Assembly: GCA_036877525.1 (NCBI GenBank)
Contig: JAZGTH010000139.1
Span: forward strand, 62,001 to 126,000
DNA length: 64,000 bases
Origin: Chromobotia macracanthus
Lineage: Eukaryota; Chordata; Actinopteri; Cypriniformes; Botiidae
Direction of reading: 5' to 3'
Below are positions 41,417 through 56,500 of the stretch, in pieces; the stretch's first letter is position 1; every line of letters starts with the position of its first letter. The translations under genes and the position numbers were made by a program. The notes under the pieces are model-generated. The model was given only the letters and a program-made list of their open reading frames with translations. It was not told the DNA's origin and ran no database searches.

Positions 41417-42360
41417 ATTATCTGTGATCATCTTATTTACAATATCCGCTTTGGGAGCCCAAGCTTTAGATATTGTTTTTGTTGTCTAAATTCAGTTTAT
41501 TTTGGTTTAATCAGATTTTGTTTTGGTTTTTCAGCAAATTTATTAGTTGGCCTTACAAGCACCAGGAAAGCAGTGACTGTGCAACTTTAGCTGAAGTATT
41601 GTGTACATGCCATCTTCAACTGAATTCTGGTTTGTGCCAGACTCAGTTGAAGCCAGGAAACTCAGGACAAGCCAGGACTCAGTCGAAGACCTGAACATGG
41701 AATTTATAGTATAACACACATGTAAAACATGCTAAGATCTGAACATTCCAGCTTGATCTGGACATGGATGTCAAATGAATTGCATGTGCACAAGAACAAT
41801 AACATAAGATGTCATGTGCAGTATGCTGTAATATGAATTATGGAGACAACTAAGGCCAGCATTTAAGCACAGCAGTTTAAGATGATGTGTAGTGGAAATC
41901 AGAAAGTTCATCTGCAAATGATAATGAGAATCAGGAGAAAAAGCAAAACTTAACTATAGGATAGTTTATAGTTCCTGTACAGAGGAGTGCTGGGGTCGTA
42001 TAAATTCAGTGAATAAATTCACTGAAAGACATTTCATGCACAATTTTAGGATGTGAAGGGCTGTTTGTAATAATATTTGCCAGCGCCATCTTCCTGAGTA
42101 AGTGCGTAGGAGTTGCGTTATATTGCCAGGCAACAGAGGCGGGTTACCGCATGTTATCTAACTTTTAACGTTTAGCTTTAATGGAGCAGTCACCCCAAAT
42201 GCAGATTAACTGTAACACTTCACTGCCCCTCCACTGACTGATTTCACTGCTCTCCTCCATGTTGTGACGATTAAACACTTACGCAGCAGTAAGCGCCAGT
42301 GCAGAATTGTGACGCATGTCGATATAGAATGACGTAAAAGTTGCATGAATTCCAATATGA
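41417..42360. other. intron, nothing recognised
   Basis: Non-coding DNA without recognised repeats. A modestly CpG-rich patch lies near 42,090-42,310. Confidence 0.45.
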
Positions 42361-42364
42361 ATAT

Positions 42365-42545
42365 TCAGACTGCATTGCGAAACATCAGCCCTGTGTCTGA
42401 TTTAGAACCACATATGGAAGTGGCTCAAATCAGATTAGAAGAGATCAGATTCCATGTGGTTCACACTGTCATGCATAAAAAAAACAGATCTGGGTCGCAT
42501 ATATATAAAAAAAATTAGATTTTGTCACATAGTCTGTGAATATTA
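42365..42545. repeat. possible MITE fragment
   Basis: TTCAGACTGCATTGCG, CAAATCAGATTAGAAGAGAT and GTGGTTCACACTGTCATGCA resemble interior text of a fish MITE family also suspected at 49,340-49,860. No clean ends. Confidence 0.35.
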
Positions 42546-42549
42546 AACC

Positions 42550-44427
42550 GCAAAGACACTGCCATATAAATATATCATCGACTTGTTTTTACGTCTCTGA
42601 GTGGTGCCGCTTCATCTGCTTCATATACTGAAGTATGTATGACGCTATTAATGATTTCAGCATCTTAAACGCATCAGAGCTGCTCTGAAAAAACGTAAAC
42701 ATTTCTTCGATTTGTTTGAGAAAAAGTTCTATTAAACTTGAAATATCACAAAAAATATTATTGTACAATAGAATGTACTTTAAAGTAATAATAACAACAA
42801 TAATAATCTTTATAATAAAATAATTTATTTAAACATTATTTTTAAGCAATATCATGTTTGTCCATGTTTTATCTTAGTGTACATCTGTTGTGCAACACTT
42901 TGCCAAAAATAAAAGTTTTCATTTGATAATGTTTTCAAGCATTTATTCAATTGTTAAGGTTTTATGTATTTGTTTGTTTGCCACTGCTTTTCATAAAATA
43001 CTTGCAATAAATATTAGCTGTGCTTAGATATTAGCTGTGATATTAGATATTATACATTTTTTAATTAACATTAAAAAATGTATCTTTATTTTTACTTTAT
43101 TTTACTTTATTTATTTATTTTTATTTATTCTTTTCTCAGAGGGAAGACTTCCATACTTTGATGGTTTCAGGTTTGTTTTAATAAAGCATTTTTAAATTGT
43201 TATTAATGAAAAATTGTTACTGATAAGAATTACTGTTTAATATCATATACTGTGAAACAGTAAAATTTTCGAGATGATTATCATACTGTGTAAATCTCAT
43301 ACTGTTACAACCCTACTTGACACACTGAGTTGAGACTTGGAGTTCGTTTTATAGACTTTTTCTGATGGGATGATGATGCCTTTAATGTTAAATTCTGATC
43401 TTAAACAAGGGAAAGCAAAGAAATCCTAAAGCACTGAACTCAGGTCTGTAGGGAGTTCTTTTATGAAATTGGTCCTTTTCTGCATCAGTTATAATGGAAC
43501 GTGCTCAGATGCTTGTCACTTTAAAAACAGCAAAATCAAAAATGAAAATCAATAATTCATTCAATAATTCAATTCATACAGAACATATTTTCTCTCTGAG
43601 GCAATTGTTTACTGACCTATTATTTATTTATTACTTTTTGATAAAATCTGATGAATGCATTTTTTGATAAATCTTAGTGAGTAATGTGCTTTTGTTTAAA
43701 CTGTCTGTGTTTCGGATTGATAACCTCATTTACTTACAAGTTTGAGCCTGTGAATTGCTAGAGTCGCACATTACAAAACACAACACCCAGATGCGACTAG
43801 CTGTATTTTTAAACAGGAGAGTTGCCATTGCTCAGCTGTACTACATGACTCTTGTTTCATACCGCATGTATCAGCGGTGCACAAGCAGCAGAGAGCGCTT
43901 GCAGCGTGCACCCATTGTGCTCTCCCACTGGCAGCATTTGCAGTGCAAAGCTGAACCTCTGCTGTCTGTCCTCCAAGACAACAATCGCTTTAAAAGTTTG
44001 GGTCGCATTATTTTGGAGCGGCATTATTTAATTATTATTCCTCTTCAAGAAGCTTATTTTGCTATTGATGTAGTTAATTTAACTTTGATTTGTTTTATCC
44101 ACATCATTTTCATTCTCTTTGTTCTCTGTTTATTGTGCGTTACATATATAAAAGTCCCTTGCGGTATAAAAACCCCTGGTGTAGAACGTTCACATTGCTC
44201 TTTCTCAATGGAAGTCAAACAGCAGATATTTCAGAACTTTGAGTGGCAGAAATGTCAAAACTTTCATCAATCAATCAAAATAGTGAACGTAAAAACACGT
44301 AAAACCCTGTTAAACAGTAGTTTTATAGCATGAATGGTCCTGGCCAGTGTTTGTGTGCCTGATACAGGCCTCTGTCAGGTTTCTGATGTTAGTGTGAATG
44401 TCAGTGTACGGGTGGTTTGTTTTGCAG
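42550..44427. other. intron before the first firm psd3 exon
   Basis: AT-rich. A 192-codon open frame (43,755-44,333) is present but has no recognisable domain, uses AT-rich codons and ends just before the exon. I do not call it a gene. Confidence 0.45.
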
Positions 44428-44539
44428 GGTGAAGTGTTTGGCTGGGTCAGCAGCTCGTCTGCACATGTTCAAAGTGTTGCCAAAGCCAAGGACCAGTTTC
44501 TCTTCGGGAAGACGGAGGACCCAGGCACATCAGACAGAG
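44428..44539 (+). CDS. psd3: psd3 exon 1 of the firm set: conserved N-terminal motif
   Basis: 112 nt, starting in phase 0 after TTTTGCAG and ending after one base of a codon (donor at 44,540). It encodes GEVFGWVSSSSAHVQSVAKA and KDQFLFGKTEDPGTSDR. It has no in-frame ATG, so the initiator Met must be in an upstream exon. Confidence 0.88.
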
Positions 44540-47500
44540 GTACCACACTAGATTGATCTTCTGTACTTTAACTTACATGGAATGAAATTACAGTTTTGTA
44601 ACTTTTCCTCTATGTAAGCTTTGAGACCAACTGCATGCTAGTGTACTGTACTTCTGGGACAGTATACTCGAATGCTCTTGTACTTGAATGGTAGTCTACT
44701 AACCTTCTAGTGATGATTCTCTGATTGTAAAAAAAGTACATACAGTATATACATATAAAAGTCACAGAAATTGAAAATATATGAATCAAAATATATAAAA
44801 TCAGTTTTTTTATAGAAGTATAGTCTTTCAGTCTTTTATAGAAGTCTTTTATAGAAGTCTTTCAAAAGGTAACATGTGAAATGTTATCTTGTGCCAGTGT
44901 TGGTTTTCTTTGGTGCAGCATCTTTCATGCTGTGGTTTTACACTGTCGCTCTGTTCACAAACACTACAGTTATTCATTATCAGACATTAACACACACACA
45001 GATCCTCTGTGAACACAGTTTAATGAAGATCAGGATTCTCTGTAGTGCCCTGAACAGATACAGACATGATCCTGATCTTGGGGGTCATCACATGACCTGA
45101 GTTTGGATTGAAGTGAACTTTCTGTAAGCAGTACTTGATAGACTGTTGTGTTTTCCCAGCAGTCCCCTCTCCTCCCCGAGCAGAAGAGGAAGGTCACACC
45201 AGTCTTGATTCTGCTCCCGAAGAAGATGAATTTGAGGATGATGTTGACGAGACCTCACTCTTTCAGGAGATCGACAGGGAGCTGTCCAACCTGCTGACAG
45301 GCCTTACCGCTCAATATAAACATGCTGTGACCGAGGCCGTCTCATCACCCATGATCCCCTGCAGCGAGGAGAACGGCACGCTGAATATGGCCAATCAGGG
45401 AATTAACCTTCAGAACGGCCAGTCGGAGTTAGTGGGGGACTCTCTACTGACGTCCCAGCTGATGTTTGACTCCTGGTGCGAGGCGCTCAAAAAGGATCCA
45501 AGCTCTGTGGTGGCTGCTGCAGATGATCTGAGCTGCTTCACTGCTGTAGATGCCAGGAATGCACCGGCCAGCCAAAATAAACATGGCGCAGGCCCAACTC
45601 CAGCCCTGGCATGCGGAGAGCACACTGGCAATGCAATGGGGACAGCCGGGCCGCCTGGCCTCCCCAATGACCCCTTGCTGGGACTCTTGGAGGAGTCTTT
45701 GGAAGAGTCCAATAAAATCCTGGCTGAGGTCCCGGGCATTTTCAGCGTTTTTTTGGATGGCGGCAAACTGAGGGAGAAACCGGCCAAGAATCTGCAGTTT
45801 GTGGAGAGTAGGAGGGAGGGTCTCATGAATGGAGAGGAACAGAGCTGTGGTCTGAAAGAGGAAGTGACTCAGGATATGCAGCATACAGACGCCACAGTAT
45901 CTGCACAGAAGCAAGTGCTTGTGCTCAATCACAGAGCAGCTGAACACAGCTCAGACAGGTACCAAGACTCCACCTCACTCCTTCACCTGCACTCACACAG
46001 ACAGACTGATTGACGGGTCGTGGGTTTTACAGATATTTCTACAAAAATACTCTGTTTGTTCAGTGTTTTTTAGCAGTAAATGCCATCTGGTGGGTATATA
46101 CAGAATAACGCCCAACAATGACAATGCCAGTGCTTCAAAAAGAAACACAATGTGATATTATTGCAAATTCATAATGTTCAGTATAAAGTGAATATTAGTA
46201 TAACTAATTAGAGATATTAAGATTGTAATCTTAATCAGATACACACGTTTCAGATTCCTCCTTTCTGAGAAGACAGAATAAATATATGAATGACTTATTA
46301 ATGCACTTAATCATTTTACTACATTTAGTTATAATCAGTTCTAATATGAGAATATCTCTCCCTCTAATAACTTCTGACAACAGTTTCAAATCATGTGTAT
46401 GACGTGTATAAATTGAAGGATACTGGCCGTTTAAGTAATTGAAGATGCGTCAACCGAGTGATGAAAACTGTCTGTTCAGCCAGTTATTGATGAATAGTAT
46501 AATTCCAGAATATTTATCTTGACCTGTAGGCTTTATTGCACTACATCATCACAGTGTGTTTTGGGTTTATTCTGTGAAGAAAACATGCCAAACTGCTGTA
46601 GAATTTGTCAAGAAGAATCTTTGAAAGCATAATGTTGTGCTTTAGGTCCAGAGTGTAGATTTAAACTCAGCTGTTGTGTTGTGTTGTAGATTCAGGGTCA
46701 TAATAATACTCCTAATACTCGCTTCATAAACAGAAAATAGAATAATTGCTGATACTGTTTATTGTCCTACTCTGTGTGTGACTTTGTGCATGTGTGTTTT
46801 AGGTGTTCAGAAGATCCATCCAGCAAAAGCGAGACCACAGATGTCTTCAGCTGTCAGTTTGAGAACATTCTGGAGTCTCAGCGTCTGTGCGAGACTCTCT
46901 ACAATAGCATGGACTCGCTGGACACCCTATTGAACCTGGAGCCTGAACGCAACACTCAGATCACTCCAGAACCCTTGTTTGCATTCAATACTCCCCTGAC
47001 GCCCATGATCCAGCAGAGACTGAGGGACCGGAGTCTGTTCCTGGACCCCGGCCCAGGCGTGGAGATTCTGAGCATCACAACCACTCAGAGAAGTGGAAGG
47101 GTGGCTCTTGAAGTGACATCATCGTTTGTTTCGGCAGACTGTGAGGATGCCAGCATGGCAGGTCGTGACGGGTCATCGCAGGCAAATGGGGTGAAGAACG
47201 AGATAGACTCCAGCAATAGGCTGCAGGGCTACCTGAGGTGAGGTCATAGTTCAGATAAAGACGTAGAGTAAATAGAAATGTTTTAGAAATAACTAAAGGT
47301 CACAGGTCATGTCGTTACAGTCAGTTTGCACCTGTATGTTTGTGTTGATGTTACATCTAGAATAGATAATGCAGGGAGGAGCAACCTTGTTTTCTTGAGC
47401 TTTTAGCTCCAACCCTTTCAAAAATGTAACTGGTTCAAATGTTTACCTCCATTTTAAAGAAAGCTGACTAACATTAACTTTGTAACACTTCAAACAATTT

Positions 47501-50500
47501 CATTAACAAAGACAACCGTTTCCCCATTTGGGGAAATATTGGTGTTTTCAGGTGTGTATTCATGAATAGTTTTTTGAATTTACAAATCTTATTTTGTATA
47601 TGTGAATTGTGCTGTGCATTTGTGATGCAAAACTGCAATATCTCCACCTGCTGTGTTGAAGTGTCAACCTGATACAGGCACTAAATTACTTGCACTATGA
47701 TCCTATGTGTAGTATTAACACTATATCAGTAATCATGGTTATTAATGTCAGTTTTTGTCAATACTGGTATATTGTGACACCCCTACCTGCGATAAATGTC
47801 TAATTTTCTCACACCAAGCAATCGTATGGCCTCAGAGGACATAAAATGAAGTCTGGTGTGTGAACTGCTTTGAATATACTTTTATGTGTTCTTTTGTAGG
47901 AGTGTGTTATGTGTTCTATCCTGGGCTGAAGTCAGTTGTGAATGAGATCATTTGTGTGAAGTCCAGAGTTTTTGTCTATGGTAGAGCTCCAGATCCCTCA
48001 GGTATAAAGTTTAATTCTGCTATAGGCAGCAGGGTTTGAAACAGAGCAAAAGAGCTGTATTGCATTGCAGGAAAATAGTTTTGCTGTGATATTTTTAGGT
48101 CTATTATTACAGAAGTTTACCGTTTCAGTAGAGTTTCCTTCATCGGTATAAAAGGTTGATCTCTGTACTGGAGAGATGATGCAGCATTATTTAAAACATA
48201 TAATTATATGAATCAGGACATTCGTAGTGACAGTATTTCAGGTTATGTACAGTACTTTTATACAAACACATTTGAGTTCTGCATTTATGAACATAAAAAC
48301 AGCTGCATTACAGTGTAATAATAATAATAACAATCAGAGTAAACATGCTTTCTCACTCACACATGCTTTAAGGTCGGTACAGTAAGCTTGCAGTCAGAGT
48401 GCATTGGGCCTGTTATTATTTATTGCCCTGTTGTAGCATCACCCTCTGCCTCAGCATGCTGGATGTTAATAAAGTGTGTCGGTTCATTGCTCTGGTTGCC
48501 CGTGTGTTTCAGCCCAGCCCACCACATCAATACCCCCCACCCACATCAACTCCTCTCAACCCCTGTAGGTGTAGCGAGATGCTAAGGCTGAAAGTAGTGA
48601 CTGCACTAATGAATAGCAGCCCACTGGAGAACACACATGCTATACGAGCGTGTGTGATGTTCAGGGGCTTCAGGTGTAGCGCGGCAAAGGTGGAGGTGTG
48701 TTTCCGGTAAGAGAAACAGGAGAGGGAATTCCAGTTTAACTTATTTAATCAAAGGAGATTTGTAGATGTTACTTCGCAAAGGTGTGGTCTATAATAAACA
48801 AGGAAAACACTTGTAAATATATTGCATCACATCCACGTGCCACAGTGGTGATACGTTAGTAATGATTTTGTTTTATCATATATGTCTTAACACTTAAGTA
48901 TGACTTGTACTAGCATTGACACTATGATCATGGTTTTGTCTTGTAGACAGAAGAGAACTGACCATCAAACAAAGCCTGGTCACTGTATTGAGTTTATCGT
49001 TCTCTAGATTTAGTAGACAAATACATTAAGGCACAATTTTTTTTAAACTTTAAATGGAAACACTCTAAAAAACATTTGAAACTTAAAACTTTGCACTTAT
49101 TTTTTCTGACCTATTTCCTGAGTCGGTGTGCTATGAAAAGAAAAATGCTATTTAAGCCAAATGGACTTAAATTTAATGTTAAATTTAAATTTAACTAACA
49201 ACTAATCAAATGGCCTTAATAAAACTGCTTAGTAATGCAAGTTCACAAGGCATAAATAACCTTAAAACTACAAACTGGTCAAGCATTTACATCAGTCCTA
49301 AATAACCTTCATATTACTAAACTTTTCATTGTCACCTAGATTGCGTTCAGACTGTCAGTCCAAACTGGTTTAAGATTTAAATGACTGATTGTCCACATTG
49401 TGTATCGCAGCTGTTCAAATCTGATTTGTGTGTCCCGTGGCAGTCTTTTGTTTTCCATAATAATTGCACTGGTTGTTATGACAGTGATGTCACAATGGTG
49501 GACTTGCGCAAAAGCAACATGGAGGGGTTGGCAATGTTTTACAACATAACAATAAATAGCTGCAGAGCTCGACTACTACTACTACTACTATCTAATAAAG
49601 CATCGACAGAAGCGTATGATGTTGGCATGTGCAGTTTTATTCCGTGCTGCCGTCTCCGCTGGTTGTAATTTCTGCGTGACCTGCATATGAACAACAACCC
49701 GTGTCTGGTGTGTATACGTTTTACGTGGTGTGGGGCCGTGACTTAAGCAAAGGGCTTTGCAAATCTGATCAAAGCAGTCAGACTGAAACGAATTTCCAGA
49801 AACACGATTTGAGTAGGATTTCAAACTACATATGAATGTAGCTTAAAACTAATTTGTAAAAATAAAATTGGATTTCATGTGTTTTTTTTTTGTTGTCATT
49901 CACACTTTCTAAATATAATCAGATTCTAATCAGGTACTCTCAAAAATCAGATTTGGCTGTTTGGCAGATTTGGCCGCTTTTGTGCCAGTGCTGGTGGTGT
50001 GAGTCATCACTTCATTTTCACAAATCCATGGGCACCTCAGATTCACCGCACACACACACTTATTTTGTTGGTCACGTTTGATTATTTCTTGTTATCAGTA
50101 GTATGTTGGAATGGAAAAAAATGTGATCAGAAAAGAAAATAATTGTTTACTCTGTGTTTGTATTTGAAGCTGGTAGAGCACACTGTCATAGACAACCCTT
50201 AACAGTATACATCTGATAGATCACCGTCCAATCCAGCTCCACAACCTGAAAGTAGTGTGGGACCACTGTAGGAGAACATGGAGTCTAAACCTAATATATA
50301 TGTTTATGTGATGCAGTTGTAATACAGGCACCATGGTAACTTTATTTTTTTAGATAGCACTGTTAGATATGTAAAATATGCTTCACAAATATGTCAACAT
50401 ACTGGGTATAGCTTTGCGTTGGTCAAGTCCCAGTGAACACAAAAACGGGTAAAATGTATTACTTGAATACACTGAAAGTCGCTTTGGATGAAAGTGTCTA

Positions 50501-53500
50501 ACAAATGCACAAATGTAAATGTCTAAGAGATGCAGGCTTGTGTTTCTTGCATTTGCAGTTTGGAGACTTAAGATCTTACAGATGTTTTAGTGTGGACAAG
50601 CAACCATGGACAAAGAGCATTTGAAATAAAAACGCTCTTTTTAAATGTATCTGGAATGCACTTTCAGTCATTTGTACAAACACCAAACCAACTAAGGGCA
50701 TGTAACTCTTCCTGCAGCGTTTATTAATGATCATGGGGATTCTTAAGAAGATGAGATTTTGTTCTAAACAAACAGATCTTCAGATCATCAGACGATAAAC
50801 TGTTAAACAATAAAAAATTGGTGGACTCGAGCCATAACTAGAGACCAGAATATCACAGGCTTGGTGATGGGCCTTAGCAACCACCCAAAAATCCAGGCAA
50901 CCACCTAGCAAAATATTCTGAAACCACCCAAATGATCTCAGAATTTGTAAAAAGACACCCCAAACACGCAAGCAACTGCACAGCATCATGATAAAAACAC
51001 TCCGAACCTCTTAGTAGATTAATCCCACCTGACGAGACCTATCAAACACTAATCACTCCCTCATTAACCTATGAATGATCATACGTTTGGGGCTTATATG
51101 TAAATATGTATACATTTAACATATTTCATTTATATTATTAAATAATTATGCTGCAGCACGTCTGGTCTTCAATCAACCAAAAACAACCCGTCACACCCCT
51201 CCTGACCTCACTCCACTGGCTGCCTGTAGCCGCCCGCATTAAATTGAAATCTCTTACGCTTGCCTTTTGGACAATAACCGGAACCTCTCCCTCCTACCTC
51301 AACTCACTCCTCCAGACATATGTCCCCCGCCAGCTACAGTCAGTCAATGAGCAACGTCTGATTGTTTCCCCACAACGAGCCATCAGATCAATCTGTAAAA
51401 CTTTCACCTATTCCGTTCCTTTGTGGTGGAATGAACTGCCAGCCTCCACCCGATCTGCTGAGACCATCAAAACCTTCAAAAAACAACTCAAAACACACCT
51501 GTTTCGCAGACACCTGACTAATCCCTAATGCTCTTCTATCCTATCCCTCTATCCTATCCTTCTATCCTTACAAAAAAAAAAAATTCCCTGTCTCTAGTCC
51601 ATCTTTCTCTCTAGTAACAGAATACAATGTCCGCTTGTAAATGTAGCTTTGTAGACTTGGCTAGTTGGCGTACAAGACAAAAAGTTCAATGCTCTCTCTG
51701 CTAAATGACTAAATGTAAATGTAAATGTAAATTATTCAGACTGGATCAATGCAGGACCAATACATATATATCATGTAGCTTATTATTAACAGAATTCATC
51801 AGATGTTAACCATTATATGTAAGCAACACGTCAAAAATAATTGACGTGGTGAGTGGTATTCTGTTAATAAAAATAACAAATAAAGAATTACATAAAATCT
51901 GCCTTTGAAAAACTTGATAAACTCAGCTCTAAAGCTGTAGAAATTCTGTATATCTTAAGAAGAAAACTCTGAATTTGTCATCCGGTCTAGTCCCTGCTGA
52001 AGAATGACTTGATTACTGTTTTTCTAGTGATAAATTGGTCTGATAGCTGATGTGAACTGATATTAATCAGGACACACCAGACTAACACCCTGACCCAGGT
52101 GTGACCTGACAGCTGTGTCTCAGTTAGTGCTCAACGGCCTCCGATTTTAAAGGCTTACCCTTCAAGGGTTGTTCTTCATTTTACTGGCATTACTGAAGAA
52201 ACTCAAAGTGATCATGTACAGAACATTCTTTAAGATCAGATGTTTGCTCACAAATCAGAGAAACTAATCTGACATCAATGAGCTACACAGAGACAGCAGA
52301 GAGTAAACACTGAAGGATTACCTTCAAGACATCAGACACTGGAGCACTCAGGTCTAAAACACATACTTTACAGAAGTACATGAATGGAGATTTTTAAAAT
52401 TACATGGCCAAAAAATTACATGGATTTATACGTTGACAATTCACAAACATAAAACATATGTAGATCCGAGTATGCTTGCCTGTACATAAAACTCATTTTA
52501 CCTGCCATATGAAAAATTTACTTTGATATGTCAAATAGTTTGTAGACTAAAATGTAGTTTTAAATGTAGCCGTTTGTAGTTTTAATCTACACTAATCCAC
52601 CTCATTTTTTCGGATTAGTCATAGTGCCATAAAAGTTCATATAAGGGTGTAGTATGTACATTTATAATTCTTAAATGATTGTTTTTGTGGAAGTGTGCAG
52701 TTAGCTGTCAGGTGAAGTGTTCAGTATCAGGCCATGTTTGTCTGGTCACATGACCGTGATGTGCAAGTCCTACGATGCGACTCGCCTGCTGATATGACTG
52801 AAATCCTTTCATCCATTATTTGATGTATTAAGTGTGAATAAAATTACAGTGTATGGTGTAATAGAAAATTTTTATTATTCCTTTATGGAAAATATTGAAT
52901 TCACTATTTTTTAATTTGCTCAGCCACCCAGCAGATGGCGCAGTTGTTCTATCTGGACTGACTGTCCAAAAAGAAAAAACAGAAAATCTGGCAAACTGAT
53001 ACAATAAATGTAACCCGTCAAACACTGGCAGAACTGGTGTTAATATTTAATTAATACATTTTTTCAGATGGTCATATATTCTGTGGGTGTGTTCACTGCC
53101 TGGGTATGTCTCAGATCCCTGGAAAGAATTGCTGTAACACATGAAGACAGCGTTTGTTTGTCTGCTACTTTAATAAACCTCCTCATTTCCTCTCAGTCTT
53201 GAATCTGGCTCAGATCTGTCAGATGAAGTTCTGTGTGAATGATGGTTGGAGATCTGTCCCTCACGACACTGCACACGCTTCTCTGTATCATCCTTCAGTT
53301 TCTAATGGCTTTGAGTCACAGATTGGACTGGAAATGATGTCATGGCTGCAGCAGTGAGCATTTATTTTGTCTGAGCTGTTTCTAATGTAGCATTTAATTT
53401 CTCCTCTCTCAGAAGATCTTCTGTGATGTTGGCCCATTGATTGCATATTGCACAGAGATTTGTGATCTTGTGTTAAATGCATCTAATGGGGCAAAGGTCA

Positions 53501-56500
53501 CCTGTACGGTTAGATGTCAAATGAATTTCCACACTGGTAGACACACTGGTGGAGTGCTGAGAGCAAAAGCTCAAGTCGAACATCTGCATGGTAGTGATTA
53601 TTATTTAACCTGTAGAATGATTCAAAGTGATGACTGTTAATGATGAATATAGATGACCAGTTAAAAGTCTGGATACCCTTGAACTGGTTTTATGCATAAA
53701 TACTATTTTTATGCTATAATTACAATTTTAGATTGTGTCTAACTATGAATTTTTTGAATGGATGGTTTGGAAAACTTAAGAAAAATGTCCAGTGTGTTTG
53801 GAAGAATCCAAGAATGCCCCTCATGAAGATGTTTGAGAAATTTACCAGAGAGGTACTCTACACCAGAGGTCTTCAATGAGGTCCACAGACCTGCAGAGTT
53901 GAGCTCCATTCCTAATAACACTTGAAGCAGCTAATCATGGTCTTTGGGACTGCTAGAAACATACAGGCAAGTGTGTTGGAGTAGGCTGGAGGTAAGCTCT
54001 GCAGGTCTGTGGACCTCCAGGAACATGGATTGGAGAACTGTGGTCATGACAAACACTCGTGACTGTAAGGAATCAAATATAACATTGTTTAGATTTGTTT
54101 TTGCTCACTATTCCCATACCTACATAATTCTCTATTCTTCTAAACTGTAATTATAATAAAAAATGAGTAGGTGCACTCTTAAAAATAAAGGTTACTTAAA
54201 GGTTCTTCACAGCGATGCCATAGAAGAACCATTTTTGGATCCCCAAATAACCATTTAGTCAAAGGTTCTTAAAATGACCATTTCTTTCTTATTCTTCTTT
54301 TAATAGTCTAAAGAACCTTTTTCCATTACCCTTTGTGAAACAGAACCATATAGCCAAAAATGGTTCTTTTATGGCGTTCTGCATCACCTTTTCTTAGGAG
54401 TATGTCCAAACCTTTGATTGGTAGTGTAAACAGTGTAAAGTTTACATGGTGCCCCAGTGTATTGTGTATTTTAAAGGATACCATAGTAGTACTTATGTTG
54501 CTTTGGTGCAAGTGTTCTTGGTTCAGCAGCTGCTGTGTGGCCGTTACAGTCAGGCGCAGGTAACATTTTCATTTCTAATCAAGCGCGTGGAGATCTATCA
54601 CTGATATCTTTGATATCTTTTGATCTCTGATAAGCATCTGTCTGGTGTGTTGTATGGTGTGCAGGAGCGATGTGGGGCTGCTCACAGACTTCAGCTCAGG
54701 CATGGACGGTGTGGAATGTCTGAAAGAAACAGATGTACACCACAACGGCAGCCGTAGTGACCAGGAAGCTGCCGGACGTCTGGCCAGACGGCTCTACCAC
54801 CTGGAGGGGTTTCGCCGTTCGGATGTGGCCAAACATCTGGGCAAGAAGTGAGTACACCCAGCTATTCACTTTCACTGTGTCCTGCTCTCATTTACTTGCG
54901 TGGATATACCAGACAGACTGAATATGAAGAAAACATCAGCCTTGAGAGATATTGGACAACATTTACATTCACACACAAACACTTGAGTCCATACTGATCA
55001 TTATCTGAAGAGTAGGGCAGCCTATAAAACATTCTTAATAATGTAAAAAATGTCTTTTAGAAAATGACGTTTAAAGTGTGAGACTTTTACACAGTACTGT
55101 ACATAAAATGGCTAAAAAATAACTTTCTCAAAATAACACCAAAAATTAATATTCATCACTATTCCACAATTCATACAGATCAAATAGCTATTGAGAGGGA
55201 CCTCTTATGATTTTTTTAAGGACCAAATGAATGTTAGTTGAGATTACACATGAAATCTTTTTCATATTTGCAAAGTTCAGTCAGACAGCAGATGATGTAA
55301 GCAAAGCTTGAAGGGAACGGGAGCCAGGCAAAATGCATGTATAGGAAAAATCAAATATTTCATTATTACCACAGAAAACATTGTGCATATGCCCTGCCGA
55401 AAGGGCGAAACTCATATTTATGGTTTCAGAAGAAGGTCTTGTTAATGTTATCATTTGTCACTGTATAGTACACATGCAGATATTACATAACCTGTGTATG
55501 AGCATCTAAAATACCAATCCTCTGCTTTTCTGTGCTGAAATGTTTCTCAGTCATGTATCTGATCAGATGTGTGTCTGACCTGAGGTCAGCGACTCTCCAC
55601 TCTGAAAGGCCTTTAATATTTGCTTGTGCATATGTTGTATTTTAACATTATAGTTCTTATTGATATTGATTGTGGCCCTAAATGTTTTTCTTTTCCCCTA
55701 AAATAATGTAAGCATAGAGCCACTACAGACACTCATTCATATTCATAAGCACTCTCAGTACCAGACACTGTACTCCAGAGGAGAGCATCATCACTCCTAC
55801 TGATCCTGTCTCATTAGAGTCCTGTCTCACTCTCTCCTGCTGTCTAGAGTCCTGTCTCATTCTTGTTGGCTAGAGTTCTGTCTCACTCTCTCAGCTATAT
55901 CTCAGCACCAGAACATCATAGAGACAGTTGGCTCTTTTGATTCACACACACATCTGTCTATTGGTTTTACCCTGTTAACTGTCTAGCTACACCCTAACAA
56001 CCATTTACTGTACCCTAGCAACTATATAAAAAATAATAAGCCATTTCTCAGCATTAGAACACTGTAGAAGCTGTCAGTGGGCTTTAGGTATTGCCCTGGC
56101 AACTTCCTGACCACACTCTAGCAACCATTTAGAGCACCCTAGCAACCTCCTAACATTATGAATAAGCCATATTTTAGTATATCTATCATGCTAGCTTCGT
56201 GTTAAGTCATGCTAACATCATGCTAGCATCATGGTAAAACATGTTAACATCGTTTAAATATTGACACCATCATGGCAAGCACCACTCACATTTTCTTCAG
56301 AAAGTGTACCTATCTAGTGTTCTTTGCACTGCTGTCGATTCTCTCTTCTATACAGATGCGTCACGTTGCCATAGATTTTCAGGTTGTTTATCATAAACTG
56401 GTAATAATACTCTGATATTTGTGTAATGCCAGTCTGAAAGCTCAAATGTACAGTGTATGATGCAGTGTATGTTTAGTTATGAAATACAGAACCCTCAGAC

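Noticed and set aside
45410..45947. Two long minus-strand frames (138 and 167 codons)
   Set aside because: They are antisense shadows of the large psd3 exon and have no similarity of their own.
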